Program-made: the position numbers and the translations under genes | Shown here: positions 52,412 through 61,238 of the stretch, piece by piece | Layout of the letters: each line of letters opens with the position of its first letter | Position numbering within the stretch: position 1 is the stretch's first letter | Notes under the pieces: model-generated | What the model was told of the DNA's origin: nothing | Databases searched by the model: none | The model's input: only the letters and a program-made list of their open reading frames with translations | Source: Jatrophihabitans endophyticus | GTDB lineage: Bacteria > Actinomycetota > Actinomycetes > Mycobacteriales > Jatrophihabitantaceae | Assembly: GCF_900129455.1 (NCBI RefSeq) | Contig: NZ_FQVU01000006.1 | Coordinates: forward strand, 1-64,000 | DNA length: 64,000 bases | Direction: 5' to 3'

Positions 52412-52857
52412 CGTCCCGGTCGGTAGACCATGAGGAAGACGACGACGGCGAAGAGCAGCCCGACGATCCCGCCGGCGGCCGCGACCCGGCCGGTCAGGGC
52501 GACGACCGACTTCTCCTCGCCGATGAGGGCGGTGGCGCGGTCGAGGGTCGGGACGACGACGCCCAGGATCACGCCGGCCGCGACCAGCCACAGCAGGAAC
52601 GACAGCCAGATCCAGGTCTGGCCGAACTCGCCGACCTTGCCCGGGCCGTAGGGGGAGTCGAGGTTCATCAGGATCAGTCCACTGAGGATCACCAGCACCG
52701 AGGCGTAGCCGTAGACCCGCAGCAGGCGCGCCGACGCCGCGGTGGCCACCCCGTCGCCCTTGCGGACGCCCCGACCTGCGGTGGTGGCGGCGTGGACGAG
52801 CGGGCCGACGGCGAAGACGGCGAACAGCACGTGCAGCGCGAGCAGGAAGTCGTACAT
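52408..52857 (-). CDS. DUF2269-like integral membrane protein
   Basis: 149 aa with four hydrophobic segments (LLALHVLFAVFAVGPLVHAA; GYASVLVILSGLILMNL; WIWLSFLLWLVAAGVILGVV; AAGGIVGLLFAVVVFLMVYR). The HVLFAVFAVGP-14aa opening with a conserved His is the DUF2269 pattern. Function unknown, perhaps a heme-associated or electron-transfer membrane protein by analogy with relatives. Lies 9 bp after the SET gene and overlaps the GNAT gene. Confidence 0.8.
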   Translation of the reverse strand: MYDFLLALHVLFAVFAVGPLVHAATTAGRGVRKGDGVATAASARLLRVYGYASVLVILSGLILMNLDSPYGPGKVGEFGQTWIWLSFLLWLVAAGVILGVVVPTLDRATALIGEEKSVVALTGRVAAAGGIVGLLFAVVVFLMVYRPGR

Positions 52858-52866
52858 GCCGCGAGG

Positions 52867-53238
52867 CTATCGAGCCGCGTCGCCGATCAGCCGCTGGACG
52901 TGCGGAGCCCAGTGCCCGGCGTAGCGCCGCTGCAGCTGGGGGATGCGCCAGTCGGTGCCCTCGACCAGCTGGCGGCAGCGGTACGTGCCGCAGTGACAGG
53001 CCAGCGCGAACGCGGCGTCGTCGATCGCGGTCGCGTAGTCGACGGTGAGCTCGTCGCCCGGCGCGATGTCGCGCAGGGCGACGAGGGTGCGTGACTGCGT
53101 CCATCCCAGGTTCGGGTCGCAGCTGTGGTTCAGCGGGCCGGTGCCGTCGTCGGCGAGGGTGAGGACGACGGCCCCGGTCGCGTACGGATCGTCGGCGAAC
53201 ACGCCGTTCCCGGCGATGCTCGACGCCCGGACGCTCAC
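52867..53238 (-). CDS. Small SET-domain protein (lysine methyltransferase-like)
   Basis: 123 aa, a minimal SET domain. VRASSIAGNGVFADDPYATG (SET-N), the AdoMet/lysine motif GPLNHSCDPNLGWTQSRTLV, ALRDIAPGDELTVDYATAID (SET-C with the catalytic Tyr) and a Cys-rich post-SET CHCGTYRCRQLVEGTDWRI. Full set of landmark residues is present, so it is probably an active protein-lysine methyltransferase; target unknown. GTG 53238 overlaps the VWA stop by 4 bp, so the VWA protein is an attractive candidate partner or substrate. Confidence 0.85.
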   Translation of the reverse strand: MSVRASSIAGNGVFADDPYATGAVVLTLADDGTGPLNHSCDPNLGWTQSRTLVALRDIAPGDELTVDYATAIDDAAFALACHCGTYRCRQLVEGTDWRIPQLQRRYAGHWAPHVQRLIGDAAR

Positions 53239-55190
53239 CCCGCGCGGCGCGTGCCGCGGCGGCTGGTGAGGTAGTCGGCGACGACGTACTCGCCGAGCGC
53301 ACCGCGCTTGGGCTGGAACACCCGCCCACCGTTGCGGCGGCCGACGTCCTGCATGAACGCGACGAGGCGCGGGTCGTCGTCGAGCATGAACACGTTGATG
53401 GTGGCGCCGCGGCGGGTGCAGCGCTCGACCTCGGCCAGTGTCGCCGCGATCGTCTCGTCCGTCGGCGGCCAGGCGAAGTCGGCGAAGCCGTCGGGGGCGA
53501 GGTGCGCCGTCGGCTCGCCGTCGGTGATCACGAGGATCATCGGCTCGGCGCCGCGGTGCTTGTCGAGATGCCGTCGCGCCAGCATCAGCCCGTGCTGCAG
53601 GTTGGTGCCCTGCACGCGGTCCCAGTCGTGCTCGACCAGCGCGTTGGGGCTCATGACACGGGCGTAGTCGCTGAAGCCGATGATCTCGATCGCGTCCTGC
53701 GGGTACTTGGTGGTGACGAGCGAGTGCAACGCGAGCGCGGTCGTCTTCGCCTCGCCCCACGTGCCGCGCAGCTCCATCGAGTAGCTCATGTCGACCAGCA
53801 GCGCGATCGCGGCCGACGCGCGTCGTTCGGTCTCCACCACCTCGAAGTCCTCGGCCTGCATGCGCACCTCGCGCGCCCCCGCGCCCGCGTTGCGCAGGAC
53901 GGCGTTGCGCACCGAGCGCACGACGTCCAACGGCTGCTCGTCGCCGAAGCGCCACTCGCGGCTGGCGCCGGTGATCTCACCCGCGGCGCCGGCGTCGCGG
54001 ACGTCGTGCCCGCCTCGTCCCTTGGCCTCGACGAGGGCGAAGACGCGGCGCAGCGCGGTGCTGCCGAGCCGACGCAGTGCCCGGGGGCTGAGCCGCAGGC
54101 CGTCGCTGCCGCGCTGCACGTACCCCTGCTCGCGCAGTTCCCGCTCGATGCGCCGCAGCTGCGCCATGTCCTCGACGGCGGCCCGCCCGAGCGCCCGCTC
54201 GACGAGCTCCTCGTCGATGTCCTCGAGGCTCGCTCCCGGGTAGTCCTGGCTCAGCAGCTCGTCGAGCTGGTCCAGGTCGGCTAGCTCGGCCAGTGCACCG
54301 GTGGCGTCGGAGTAGCCCATGCCCTGCTCGCCGTCCATGCGCTGCCGGCCGCCCCACTGCAGATCGGGGCGGGCGGCGCGCAGGCCCTGCTGCAGGCGGG
54401 ACATCTCGTCGGCGAGGCCGGACTGCGCCATCGCCTGCGCCATCAGCCCGGCGAGTTCCTCGCGCTGTTCGGCGGTCAGCGAGTCGAGCAGCTGCTGGGC
54501 GGCGGCGGCGCGACGGGCGAGCTGGTCGACCAACTCGTCGAGGTTCTGCGGCTGCTCGGGGAAGAAGTCGCCGTACTGCGCCATGAACTGCGCGAAGTCC
54601 TCGGGCGTGTGCTCGCCGCGGGCGTCGGCGTCGAGCATCTCGTTGAGGGCGCTCATCATCTGCCGGACGCGTTCGAGATCCTCGGGGGTCGCGTTCTGCA
54701 CGGCGTCCTTCATGCCGGCGAACTGCGCGTCGAGCACCTCGCTGCGCAGCAGGTCCTGGATCTGCTCGTACGTCTGCCGGGCCTCTGGTGAGCGCCACTG
54801 GTAGTCGGCGAGCTCGCGGACGGCGCGGCTGATGTCGCGCGGGAGCGTGTCGAGCTCGGCCTCGGCCATGCGCGCCGCGTCGTCCGGGATCGGGAACAGC
54901 GCGCGCTTCTCCTCCTCGAGCGCCTGGTCGAGGAGTTCGCGGACCTGGTCGAGGGTGCCGTCGAGCCGCCCCGACCGGCGCAGGTCGCGCGAGCGCTCCC
55001 GGGCCCGGCGGCGAAGGGAGTCGAGGCCGTCGCGGCCGCTCGGGCCGCGCCGCAGCAACCGGTTCAGCGCGTCGCGGGCCGACGTGCCGGCCAGTACGTC
55101 GTCCCCGATCTCGTCGAGGGCCTGCCGGATGTCGTAGGGCGGCTCCATCGGGTCCGGGCCGCCGGCCCATGCGCCGTAGCGAACGCTCAT
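53235..55190 (-). CDS. VWA-domain protein (CoxE/MoxR-partner type)
   Basis: 651 aa. The first about 420 residues are helical and acidic with repeated coiled-coil-like stretches. The C-terminal von Willebrand A domain has a complete MIDAS: DMSYS (DxSxS, about residue 465), Thr in TNLQHGL and Asp in VITDGEPT. Proteins like this act with MoxR-type AAA+ ATPases as metal-chelatase-like chaperones; no such ATPase is in the window. It leads a six-gene minus-strand run (VWA, SET, DUF2269, GNAT, sigma, membrane protein). ATG 55190 chosen; upstream in-frame sequence is not conserved in type. Confidence 0.87.
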   Translation of the reverse strand: MSVRYGAWAGGPDPMEPPYDIRQALDEIGDDVLAGTSARDALNRLLRRGPSGRDGLDSLRRRARERSRDLRRSGRLDGTLDQVRELLDQALEEEKRALFPIPDDAARMAEAELDTLPRDISRAVRELADYQWRSPEARQTYEQIQDLLRSEVLDAQFAGMKDAVQNATPEDLERVRQMMSALNEMLDADARGEHTPEDFAQFMAQYGDFFPEQPQNLDELVDQLARRAAAAQQLLDSLTAEQREELAGLMAQAMAQSGLADEMSRLQQGLRAARPDLQWGGRQRMDGEQGMGYSDATGALAELADLDQLDELLSQDYPGASLEDIDEELVERALGRAAVEDMAQLRRIERELREQGYVQRGSDGLRLSPRALRRLGSTALRRVFALVEAKGRGGHDVRDAGAAGEITGASREWRFGDEQPLDVVRSVRNAVLRNAGAGAREVRMQAEDFEVVETERRASAAIALLVDMSYSMELRGTWGEAKTTALALHSLVTTKYPQDAIEIIGFSDYARVMSPNALVEHDWDRVQGTNLQHGLMLARRHLDKHRGAEPMILVITDGEPTAHLAPDGFADFAWPPTDETIAATLAEVERCTRRGATINVFMLDDDPRLVAFMQDVGRRNGGRVFQPKRGALGEYVVADYLTSRRGTRRAG

Positions 55191-55321
55191 CGGTCCCAGC
55201 GTAATCACCGGCGGCGGCCGGTGCCGCCCTCGTCGGGGGATGGCCAGACCCTGCGCGCTCGTCTGCGCGCACCGCTGGGCGACGTCCTGTCCGAGCATGC
55301 GCGGCCGTGCCAGGGTGGTGC

Positions 55322-56170
55322 ATGGCCTGGTTCCGCCGAGACCGACGCGACGTCCCGCCGACCGACGACGCGCCGCCGCCGCACGGCGACTGGGCTTTCC
55401 GTCCGTCGCCCGATCCGCGCGCCGACGACCTCACGCGGCTGTTGCGCGAGGAGGAACCCGGGTTCCCCGAGCTGGCACTGCTCGGGACGGCGGGGGAGGT
55501 GCCGGTCCTCGGCACGGTGATCGAGCACGGCGAGCCGCTCGGGCTGTGGCGGCATGCGCGCGCGAGTTACGAGCGGACCGGGCAGTGGCCGTTCCTGCTC
55601 GGTGATCCGGCCTCGGTCGGGGAGACGGTGAGCATCGCCGGCGGGGACCACGAGCCGGGTTCGGTCGCCGCGGGCGCCGAGATCGACGCCGCGTGGTGGT
55701 TGGCCGAGCGTGACCCGGCGGCGCTGGCCTCGGACGGCGAGGGGCTCGCGGCACCGCTCGACTGGGGGATCGACGCTGCGGACCTGCCCGCGCTCGCGGT
55801 GCAGCCGGCGGGTTTCGTCGCGGCAGGGGCTCCCACGGTGCTCGCGTTCGTCCCGGCCCGGGCGGGTGGCTGCGAGGTGCCGGCCCTGCTCTCGTGGACC
55901 GGTGCGGCGAACGCCGAGATCAGCGGCGACGAGCACTACGCCGTGCTGCGGCACTGGCACGAGCGCTTCGGCGCCGAACTGGTGACGCTCGGTTTCGACA
56001 CCCTGGAGCTGTCGGTGCCGCGGCCACCGGTGGCGGCGGTGGACGCGCTCGCGGTGGGGCGGGAGCAGTACGCCTACTGCCCGGACGTCGTCGACCAGGG
56101 TGTGCAGACGCTGCAGGCGCTGGTGACCGGCCAGGTGGTGCGGCAGTCGTGGTGGTTCTGGTGGGACTGA
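55322..56170 (+). CDS. DUF4253 protein
   Basis: 282 aa, soluble. The last about 110 residues are DUF4253: LLSWTGAANAEISGDEHYAV, LRHWHERFGAELVTLGFDTL and the ending QALVTGQVVRQSWWFWWD. The N-terminal part is acidic and Pro-rich. Function unknown; the family is common in actinobacteria and sometimes linked to toxin immunity (SUKH-like contexts), but no toxin is visible here. ATG 55322. Ends 46 bp before the HNH gene. Confidence 0.82.
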   Translation: MAWFRRDRRDVPPTDDAPPPHGDWAFRPSPDPRADDLTRLLREEEPGFPELALLGTAGEVPVLGTVIEHGEPLGLWRHARASYERTGQWPFLLGDPASVGETVSIAGGDHEPGSVAAGAEIDAAWWLAERDPAALASDGEGLAAPLDWGIDAADLPALAVQPAGFVAAGAPTVLAFVPARAGGCEVPALLSWTGAANAEISGDEHYAVLRHWHERFGAELVTLGFDTLELSVPRPPVAAVDALAVGREQYAYCPDVVDQGVQTLQALVTGQVVRQSWWFWWD

Positions 56171-56179
56171 CCTGAACTC

Positions 56180-56208
56180 TTGTCTGATGTCGCTTCAGAC
56201 GCTAGAAT
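56180..56208 (+). promoter_or_regulatory. Promoter of the 13E12 HNH gene (leaderless)
   Basis: -35 TTGTCT (56180-56185), 17-bp spacer, -10 TAGAAT (56203-56208), then 7 bases to ATG 56216. The spacing predicts a leaderless mRNA starting at the ATG. Confidence 0.6.
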
Positions 56209-56215
56209 CGAACAC

Positions 56216-57478
56216 ATGACCACGAAACTCGGTGACGCGGCGGACTCGCTGCTGGTTGCCGAGTTGTCGTCGTGGGACGAGTCCTGCCTGCTGGACACCT
56301 GGCGGGAGGTGGAGCGGCTGCGGAACCGGCTCGCGGCGATGGAGCACCGGTTCGTGGCGGAGGTCGAGCGGCGGGGGTTGCCGTTCACGTACGGGGCGCG
56401 GAACACGGCGGCGTTCGTGCGGGCGTTGTTGCGGGTGCATCCGCGCGAGGCGGTGGCGCGGGTGGCTGCCGCGGCTGCGGCCGCGCCGATCACCACGTTG
56501 ACCGGTGAGACGGTGCCGGCGCCGTTCCCGCGGGTCGCGGCCGCACAGGCGGCGGGCACGATCTCACCCCGGCACGCGGCGGTGGTCGTCGCCACGGTGG
56601 AACGGTTGCCCGACGTGGTGCAGGTCGAGCACGGCGCCCGGGTCGAGGCCGAGCTCGTCGGGTACGCGACACAGTTCGATCCGCACCAACTCGGCACGCT
56701 GGCGCTGCGGGTGACGACGCTGCTGGATCAGGACGGCGCCCTGGCCGACGTCGCCTACCGCGAGCGGCACCGGGACCTGACCATCCGGCAACGCCCCGAC
56801 GGGTCCGCGTCGATCAGCGGGGAGGCGACCGCCGAGCTGGCCGAACGGCTGCTCACCGTCCTGGACGCACTCGCCGCACCCAAGCCGGCCGCGGACGGGG
56901 TGCGGGATCCTCGTACCGCCGGGCAGCGCCGCCACGACGGACTCCTCGACGCACTCGACCTCGTCCAACGCGCCGAACTACTCCCCACGGTGGCCGGGAT
57001 CAGCACCACCGTCCTGCTCACCACCACCGCAGCCGACTGGTCCAGCGGTGACGGGGTCGCGACCACCGGGCACGGCGCGATCCTCCCCACCCGCGAAGCC
57101 ATCCGCATCGCCGGCGGCGACACCCGCACCATGACCATGCAGCTCGACGACCAGGGCGCCGTCGTGACTCACACCGACGCGCGCAGACTGTTCACCGAGA
57201 CCCAGCGCCTCGCCCTGATCGCCCGCGACGGCGGCTGCACCTTCCCCGGCTGCGACGTCCCCCCGGCCTGGACCCAAGCCCATCACGTCGTCGACCACGC
57301 GAACGGCGGCCCGACGACCATCGCCAACGGCGCCCTCGTCTGCGGCCACCACCACCGACAACACCAGAGACAAGGCTGGCGATCCGTCATCAGCGACGGT
57401 CGACCCGCCTGGCTCCCCCCACCCTGGCTCGACCCCCACCGACGCCCCCGCAGCAACCCCCGCACCCGCCCCGGCTGA
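56216..57478 (+). CDS. 13E12-repeat (DUF222) HNH endonuclease-like protein
   Basis: 420 aa. DUF222 domain (about 20-320) followed by an HNH motif: CTFPGCDVPPAWTQAHHVVD, then ANGGPTTIANGALVCGHHHR. The Cys/His set and catalytic HH are intact. The tail is Pro/Arg-rich. This family (REP13E12 in Mycobacterium) occurs in many copies in actinobacterial genomes and behaves as a repeated, possibly mobile, element. ATG 56216 follows a good promoter; the in-frame upstream TTG at 56180 is the -35 itself. Plausibly a homing or defence nuclease; function not established. Confidence 0.88.
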   Translation: MTTKLGDAADSLLVAELSSWDESCLLDTWREVERLRNRLAAMEHRFVAEVERRGLPFTYGARNTAAFVRALLRVHPREAVARVAAAAAAAPITTLTGETVPAPFPRVAAAQAAGTISPRHAAVVVATVERLPDVVQVEHGARVEAELVGYATQFDPHQLGTLALRVTTLLDQDGALADVAYRERHRDLTIRQRPDGSASISGEATAELAERLLTVLDALAAPKPAADGVRDPRTAGQRRHDGLLDALDLVQRAELLPTVAGISTTVLLTTTAADWSSGDGVATTGHGAILPTREAIRIAGGDTRTMTMQLDDQGAVVTHTDARRLFTETQRLALIARDGGCTFPGCDVPPAWTQAHHVVDHANGGPTTIANGALVCGHHHRQHQRQGWRSVISDGRPAWLPPPWLDPHRRPRSNPRTRPG

Positions 57479-57497
57479 CGGTCCGAGCGCGGGGGGC

Positions 57498-57554
57498 TTG
57501 GCCCCATCCCAGCGCGCCTCCAGAGAGCAACTCACCGCGCCCGGGTGGGGCCAA
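57498..57554. terminator. Inverted repeat after the HNH gene
   Basis: TTGGCCCCATCCC (57498-57510) pairs with GGGTGGGGCCAA (57543-57554) with one bulge, across a 32-nt loop between two convergent genes. May be a terminator or an end of a 13E12-type repeat unit. Confidence 0.45.
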
Positions 57555-57571
57555 CCGCCGCAGCTACGTCT

Positions 57572-58360
57572 CTACAGCGAGTCGCGCCAGCGCAGCCAGG
57601 ACCGCAGCTGCGTGAGGTCGTAGTCGCGGTCGCCGTCGACGCCGACGGTGAACAGCGTCGCGCCGGCCTCGACCAGAGCTGGGCCGACGTCGGCGGGGTC
57701 GCCGTCGGGCGCGCCGACCGAACGCTCGATCTCGGCCGGGTCGCGACCGAGGTCGGCGCAGTGGCCGGCCAGGACCTCCTGCTTGTGGCGGAACGTCTCC
57801 AGGTCGCTGAAGGAGTGCCAGATGTCGGCGTGCCGGGCGACGAGCCGCAGCGTCTTCTTCTCGCCGCCGCCCCCGACGAGGACGGGGATCTTGCGCGTGG
57901 GCGCCGGGTTCAGCTTCGCCCAGCGGTCCTCGACGCGGGGAAGATCGTCGCGCAGCTGGTTCAACCGGCCGCCGGCGGTCCCGAACTCGTAGCCGTACTC
58001 GTCGTAGTCGCGCTGGAACCAGCCCGACCCGATTCCCAGGATCAGCCGGCCGTCGCTGATGTGGTCGACGGTGCGGGCCATGTCCGCGACGAGCTCGGGA
58101 TTGCGATAGCTGTTGCAGGTGACGAGGGCGCCGATCTCGACACGGGAGGTCTGCTCGGCCCAGGCGCCGAGCATCGTCCAGCACTCGTAGTGCTTGCCGT
58201 CGGGCTCGCCGTAGAGCGGGAAGAAGTGGTCCCAGTTGAAGACGATGTCGGCGCCGAGGTCCTCGGCCTCGGCGACCGCGCGGCGGATGGCGGCGTAGTC
58301 GGCGTGCTGCGGCTGCAGCTGCACGCCGATGCGGATCGGACGGCTGGGTGTGGTGGTCAC
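57572..58360 (-). CDS. LLM-class F420-dependent oxidoreductase
   Basis: 262 aa, luciferase-like barrel. Opening RIGVQLQPQHADYAAIRRAV, DHFFPLYGEPDGKHYECWTM, ALVTCNSYRNPELVADMART, VDHISDGRLILGIGSGWFQR, and IPVLVGGGGEKKTLRLVARH. These match the actinobacterial F420-dependent group closely. Expected to transfer hydride from F420H2 to an unknown substrate. GTG 58360. Convergent with the HNH gene and divergent from the RibD-like gene. Confidence 0.9.
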   Translation of the reverse strand: MTTTPSRPIRIGVQLQPQHADYAAIRRAVAEAEDLGADIVFNWDHFFPLYGEPDGKHYECWTMLGAWAEQTSRVEIGALVTCNSYRNPELVADMARTVDHISDGRLILGIGSGWFQRDYDEYGYEFGTAGGRLNQLRDDLPRVEDRWAKLNPAPTRKIPVLVGGGGEKKTLRLVARHADIWHSFSDLETFRHKQEVLAGHCADLGRDPAEIERSVGAPDGDPADVGPALVEAGATLFTVGVDGDRDYDLTQLRSWLRWRDSL

Positions 58361-58490
58361 CCCACCGACGCTAGCCCGCTTCGGCGCCCGGTGGCACCGT
58401 CGTGCAGCCCCTCGATCCCGCCGGGCATCGACAGCGTCGGGCGCGTGTGGGTAGCGTCACCGCCCTGTCGTGCGGCCCCGGGAGGTTCTC

Positions 58491-59087
58491 GTGACGACGG
58501 TCTTCACCGCTCACTCCGTGTCCGTCGACGGCTACATCGCCGGTCGCGACGCCGGACCCGGCCGCGGCCTCGGCGACGGGGACGCGCTCTTCGACTGGTA
58601 CCGCGAGGGGGACACACCGAGCCGGATCTTCGCCGGGTTCGGCATGAGCGCGGCGAGCGCGCGGGTGTTCGACGCGCTCGCCGACCGCGTCGGTGCCGTC
58701 GTCGCCGGCCGCAACACCTACGAGGACGCGGGGCACTGGGGCGGTGGCAGCCCGCACCCGACGGCGCCGCTGTTCGTCCTGAGCCATCGGGACGCACCGG
58801 AGCTGACCGAACGGCAGACGCTCGTCACCACCGGCATCGAGGACGCGATCGCCGCCGCCCGGGTCGCGGCAGAGGGTGCGGACGTCAGCGTGATGGGCGG
58901 TGGCGCGGTGACCGCCGCACTGCGCGCCGGGCTGGTGGACGAGATCGTGGTGCAGCAGGTGCCGGTGCTGCTCGGCGGCGGCCGGCCGCTGTTCGCGGGC
59001 CTGCCCGAGCACGTCCGGCTACGACTGGCCGAGGTCGTCGCCGCGCCGGGCGTCACGCACCTGCACTACGAGGTCGTCCGCGACTGA
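58491..59087 (+). CDS. RibD C-terminal/dihydrofolate-reductase-fold protein
   Basis: 198 aa. VFTAHSVSVDGYIAGRDAGP start, GAVVAGRNTYEDAGHW NADPH-binding segment, SVMGGGAVTAALRAGLVDEI and VLLGGGRPLFAGL are the standard landmarks of stand-alone RibD-C reductases. Substrate unknown. GTG 58491 has GGGAGG 7-8 bases upstream. The end overlaps the convergent CsbD gene by 22 bp. Confidence 0.88.
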   Translation: MTTVFTAHSVSVDGYIAGRDAGPGRGLGDGDALFDWYREGDTPSRIFAGFGMSAASARVFDALADRVGAVVAGRNTYEDAGHWGGGSPHPTAPLFVLSHRDAPELTERQTLVTTGIEDAIAAARVAAEGADVSVMGGGAVTAALRAGLVDEIVVQQVPVLLGGGRPLFAGLPEHVRLRLAEVVAAPGVTHLHYEVVRD

Positions 59088-59284
59088 TCGTCACCGGTCT
59101 CGGCCCGGTCGCCGGTGCCGTGACCGTGGTATTCGTCGCGGACCTCGTGCGCGGTCTGCTCCTGGTCCTCGCCCTCGCGAGCGAGCTCGGCGTCGCCGGT
59201 GGCATGACCGACGACCTCCTTGGCCTTGCCCACGACCACGTTCTCCCAGGTCGCGGGGCGCTCCTCGGGCTCGTTCTCCGTCAT
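59066..59284 (-). CDS. CsbD-family small stress protein
   Basis: 72 aa, very acidic. VVVGKAKEVVGHATGDAELA followed by REGEDQEQTAHEVRDEYHGH is the CsbD pattern. In other bacteria csbD is under general-stress sigma control; biochemical role unknown. ATG at 59282-59284 gives the usual family length; longer in-frame sequence upstream is not conserved. Confidence 0.8.
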   Translation of the reverse strand: MTENEPEERPATWENVVVGKAKEVVGHATGDAELAREGEDQEQTAHEVRDEYHGHGTGDRAETGDDQSRTTS

Positions 59285-59378
59285 GGGCCAGACAGTATCC
59301 GGCGCGGCACCGAGGCGCCCCGGATGCCGGGAAGAAGCGCACCCCGTGCGATGTTGGTGCCGTGGTGAAGGTGGTGGC

Positions 59379-60401
59379 GTGGTGAAGCGCATCGGGTTCC
59401 TGTCGTTCGGCCACTGGTCGGACTCGCCGTACTCGCAGGCGAGGTCCGCGTCCGACGTCCTGCTCCAGTCGATCGACCTCGCGGTCGCCGCCGAGGAGCT
59501 CGGTGCCGACGGCGCGTACTTCCGCGTCCACCACTTCGCCCGCCAGCTCGGCTCGCCCTTCCCGCTGCTCGCGGCGGTCGGCGCCCGGACGAGCCGGATC
59601 GAGATCGGCACCGGCGTCATCGACATGCGCTACGAGAACCCGCTCTACATGGCCGAGGACGCGGGTGCAGCCGACCTCATCGCCGGCGGCCGGCTGCAGT
59701 TGGGCATCAGCCGCGGATCGCCCGAGCAGGTCGTCGACGGCTACCGCTACTTCGGCTACGCCCCGCAGGACGGTCAGGACGACGCGGACATGGCCCGCGA
59801 GCACACCCGGGTGTTCCTCGACGTCCTGCGCGGGGAGGGGTTCGCCGAGCCCAGCCCGCGCCCGATGTTCGCCAACCCGCCCGGCCTGCTGCGCATCGAG
59901 CCGCACTCGGCGGGCCTGCGCGAGCGGATCTGGTGGGGGGCCGGTACGCGCCGCACCGCCGAGTGGACGGCCGCGCAGGGGATGAACCTGATGAGCTCGA
60001 CACTGCTGAGCGAGGACACCGGCGTCCCGTTCCACCAGCTGCAGGCCGAGCAGATCGAACGCTTCCGCAAGGCGTGGGCGGACGCCGGGCACGGCTTCGC
60101 CCCTCGCGTCTCGGTCAGCCGCAGCATCTTCCCCATCGTGACCGAGCAGGACCGCGCGTACTTCTGGCGCGACGGCGACTCGCAGGACCAGGTGGGCCAC
60201 CTCGACGGTGGCGTCGCCCGATTCGGCAAGACCTACGCCGCCGAACCGGACAAGCTGGTCGCGCAGCTGGCCGAGGACGAGGCCATCGCGGCGGCCGACA
60301 CGCTGCTGCTCACGATCCCCAACCAGCTCGGCGTGGACTACTGCGCCCACGTGCTCGAGGCACTGCTGACGCACGTGGCGCCCGAGCTCGGCTGGCGCTG
60401 A
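59379..60401 (+). CDS. Luciferase-like (LLM class) oxidoreductase
   Basis: 340 aa. VKRIGFLSFGHWSDSPYSQA N-terminus, IEIGTGVIDMRYENPLYMAE, DLIAGGRLQLGISRGSPEQV, LRIEPHSAGLRERIWWGAGT. FMN- or F420-dependent; substrate unknown. It shares layout and motifs with the enzyme at 42906-43937, so the two are paralogues. Tandem GTG codons at 59379 and 59382 are both usable starts; no strong ribosome site is seen. Confidence 0.88.
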   Translation: MVKRIGFLSFGHWSDSPYSQARSASDVLLQSIDLAVAAEELGADGAYFRVHHFARQLGSPFPLLAAVGARTSRIEIGTGVIDMRYENPLYMAEDAGAADLIAGGRLQLGISRGSPEQVVDGYRYFGYAPQDGQDDADMAREHTRVFLDVLRGEGFAEPSPRPMFANPPGLLRIEPHSAGLRERIWWGAGTRRTAEWTAAQGMNLMSSTLLSEDTGVPFHQLQAEQIERFRKAWADAGHGFAPRVSVSRSIFPIVTEQDRAYFWRDGDSQDQVGHLDGGVARFGKTYAAEPDKLVAQLAEDEAIAAADTLLLTIPNQLGVDYCAHVLEALLTHVAPELGWR

Positions 60402-60415
60402 GGGCTCCTCCGGCC

Positions 60416-61207
60416 TCAGCGCTTCTTCCACGGGAAGAAGAACGAGACCCGCTGCTGGTAGTCGCGGTAGCCGGGGCGTTCCTGCATCCGGCGCTCGGTG
60501 CGCTTCGCGCCGGTGGCGTAGACGAGCAGGTAACTCATCAGCGCCGGGGCGGGGATCGTCCAGGCGGCGGGCGCGGACGCGGCGGCGGCCAGGTACGCGC
60601 CGTCCCACACGACCGAGTCGCCGAAGTAGTTCGGGTGCCGGGACCAGCCCCAGAGGCCGGTGTCGAGGACGTCGGGCTTCGCGTCGTCGTCGCGGTCGCG
60701 GTAGGCGTCCTTCTGCCGGTCGGCGAGCGCCTCGACGACGGCGCCGGCGACCATCGTCGCGATGCCGACCGGGACGAGGTAACGACGTGCGGAACGCGGC
60801 AGCGTGCTGGCCGCCGCGAGCTGGATCGGCGCCGAGACCAGCAGCTGGGCGACACCCTGCGTGACGAAGACCTTGCCGACGACGGCCGCGGCGCCGTCGT
60901 CGCCGAGCCACTCGGAGTAGCGCGGGTCCTCCTCGTCCTTCCCGCGCAGCCGCGGCAGCATCAGCGCCTCGAGACGCGCGGCCCACGCGGTGGTCGCCGC
61001 GGCGAGCGCCCAGCGGCGCGTCCGGTCGCCGGAACCGACGGCCGCGCTCGCGACCGCGATGCCGGCGAGGCCGGCGCCCCAGACCCCGTCGGCGTAGTCG
61101 CGGCGCTTGCGGGGGACGGCCACGGCGGCGGTCGCCGCCTGGACGGCCGACGCGACCGCGGCGGAGGTGACGACGACACGACGGAGGTTCTTGTAGTCCA
61201 CGCTCAC
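60416..61207 (-). CDS. DUF1295 membrane protein (steroid 5-alpha-reductase-like)
   Basis: 263 aa, about six hydrophobic segments. The C-terminal signature DTGLWGWSRHPNYFGDSVVW, then RPGYRDYQQRVSFFFPWKK-type ending are those of the DUF1295/isoprenylcysteine-methyltransferase-like group. A reductase or methyltransferase of lipid substrates is possible. GTG 61207 chosen to match family length; the longer frame upstream begins inside the gap before eutC. It lies 31 bp downstream of eutC on the same strand and could be co-transcribed, but no role in ethanolamine use is known. Confidence 0.8.
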   Translation of the reverse strand: MSVDYKNLRRVVVTSAAVASAVQAATAAVAVPRKRRDYADGVWGAGLAGIAVASAAVGSGDRTRRWALAAATTAWAARLEALMLPRLRGKDEEDPRYSEWLGDDGAAAVVGKVFVTQGVAQLLVSAPIQLAAASTLPRSARRYLVPVGIATMVAGAVVEALADRQKDAYRDRDDDAKPDVLDTGLWGWSRHPNYFGDSVVWDGAYLAAAASAPAAWTIPAPALMSYLLVYATGAKRTERRMQERPGYRDYQQRVSFFFPWKKR

Positions 61208-61238
61208 GTCACTGTCGTGCCCAACGACCCGGCCCGGC

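Noticed and set aside
57479-57571. Insertion-sequence end next to the HNH gene
   Set aside because: The inverted repeat lies between convergent genes and has no direct target duplication; a terminator is the simpler reading.
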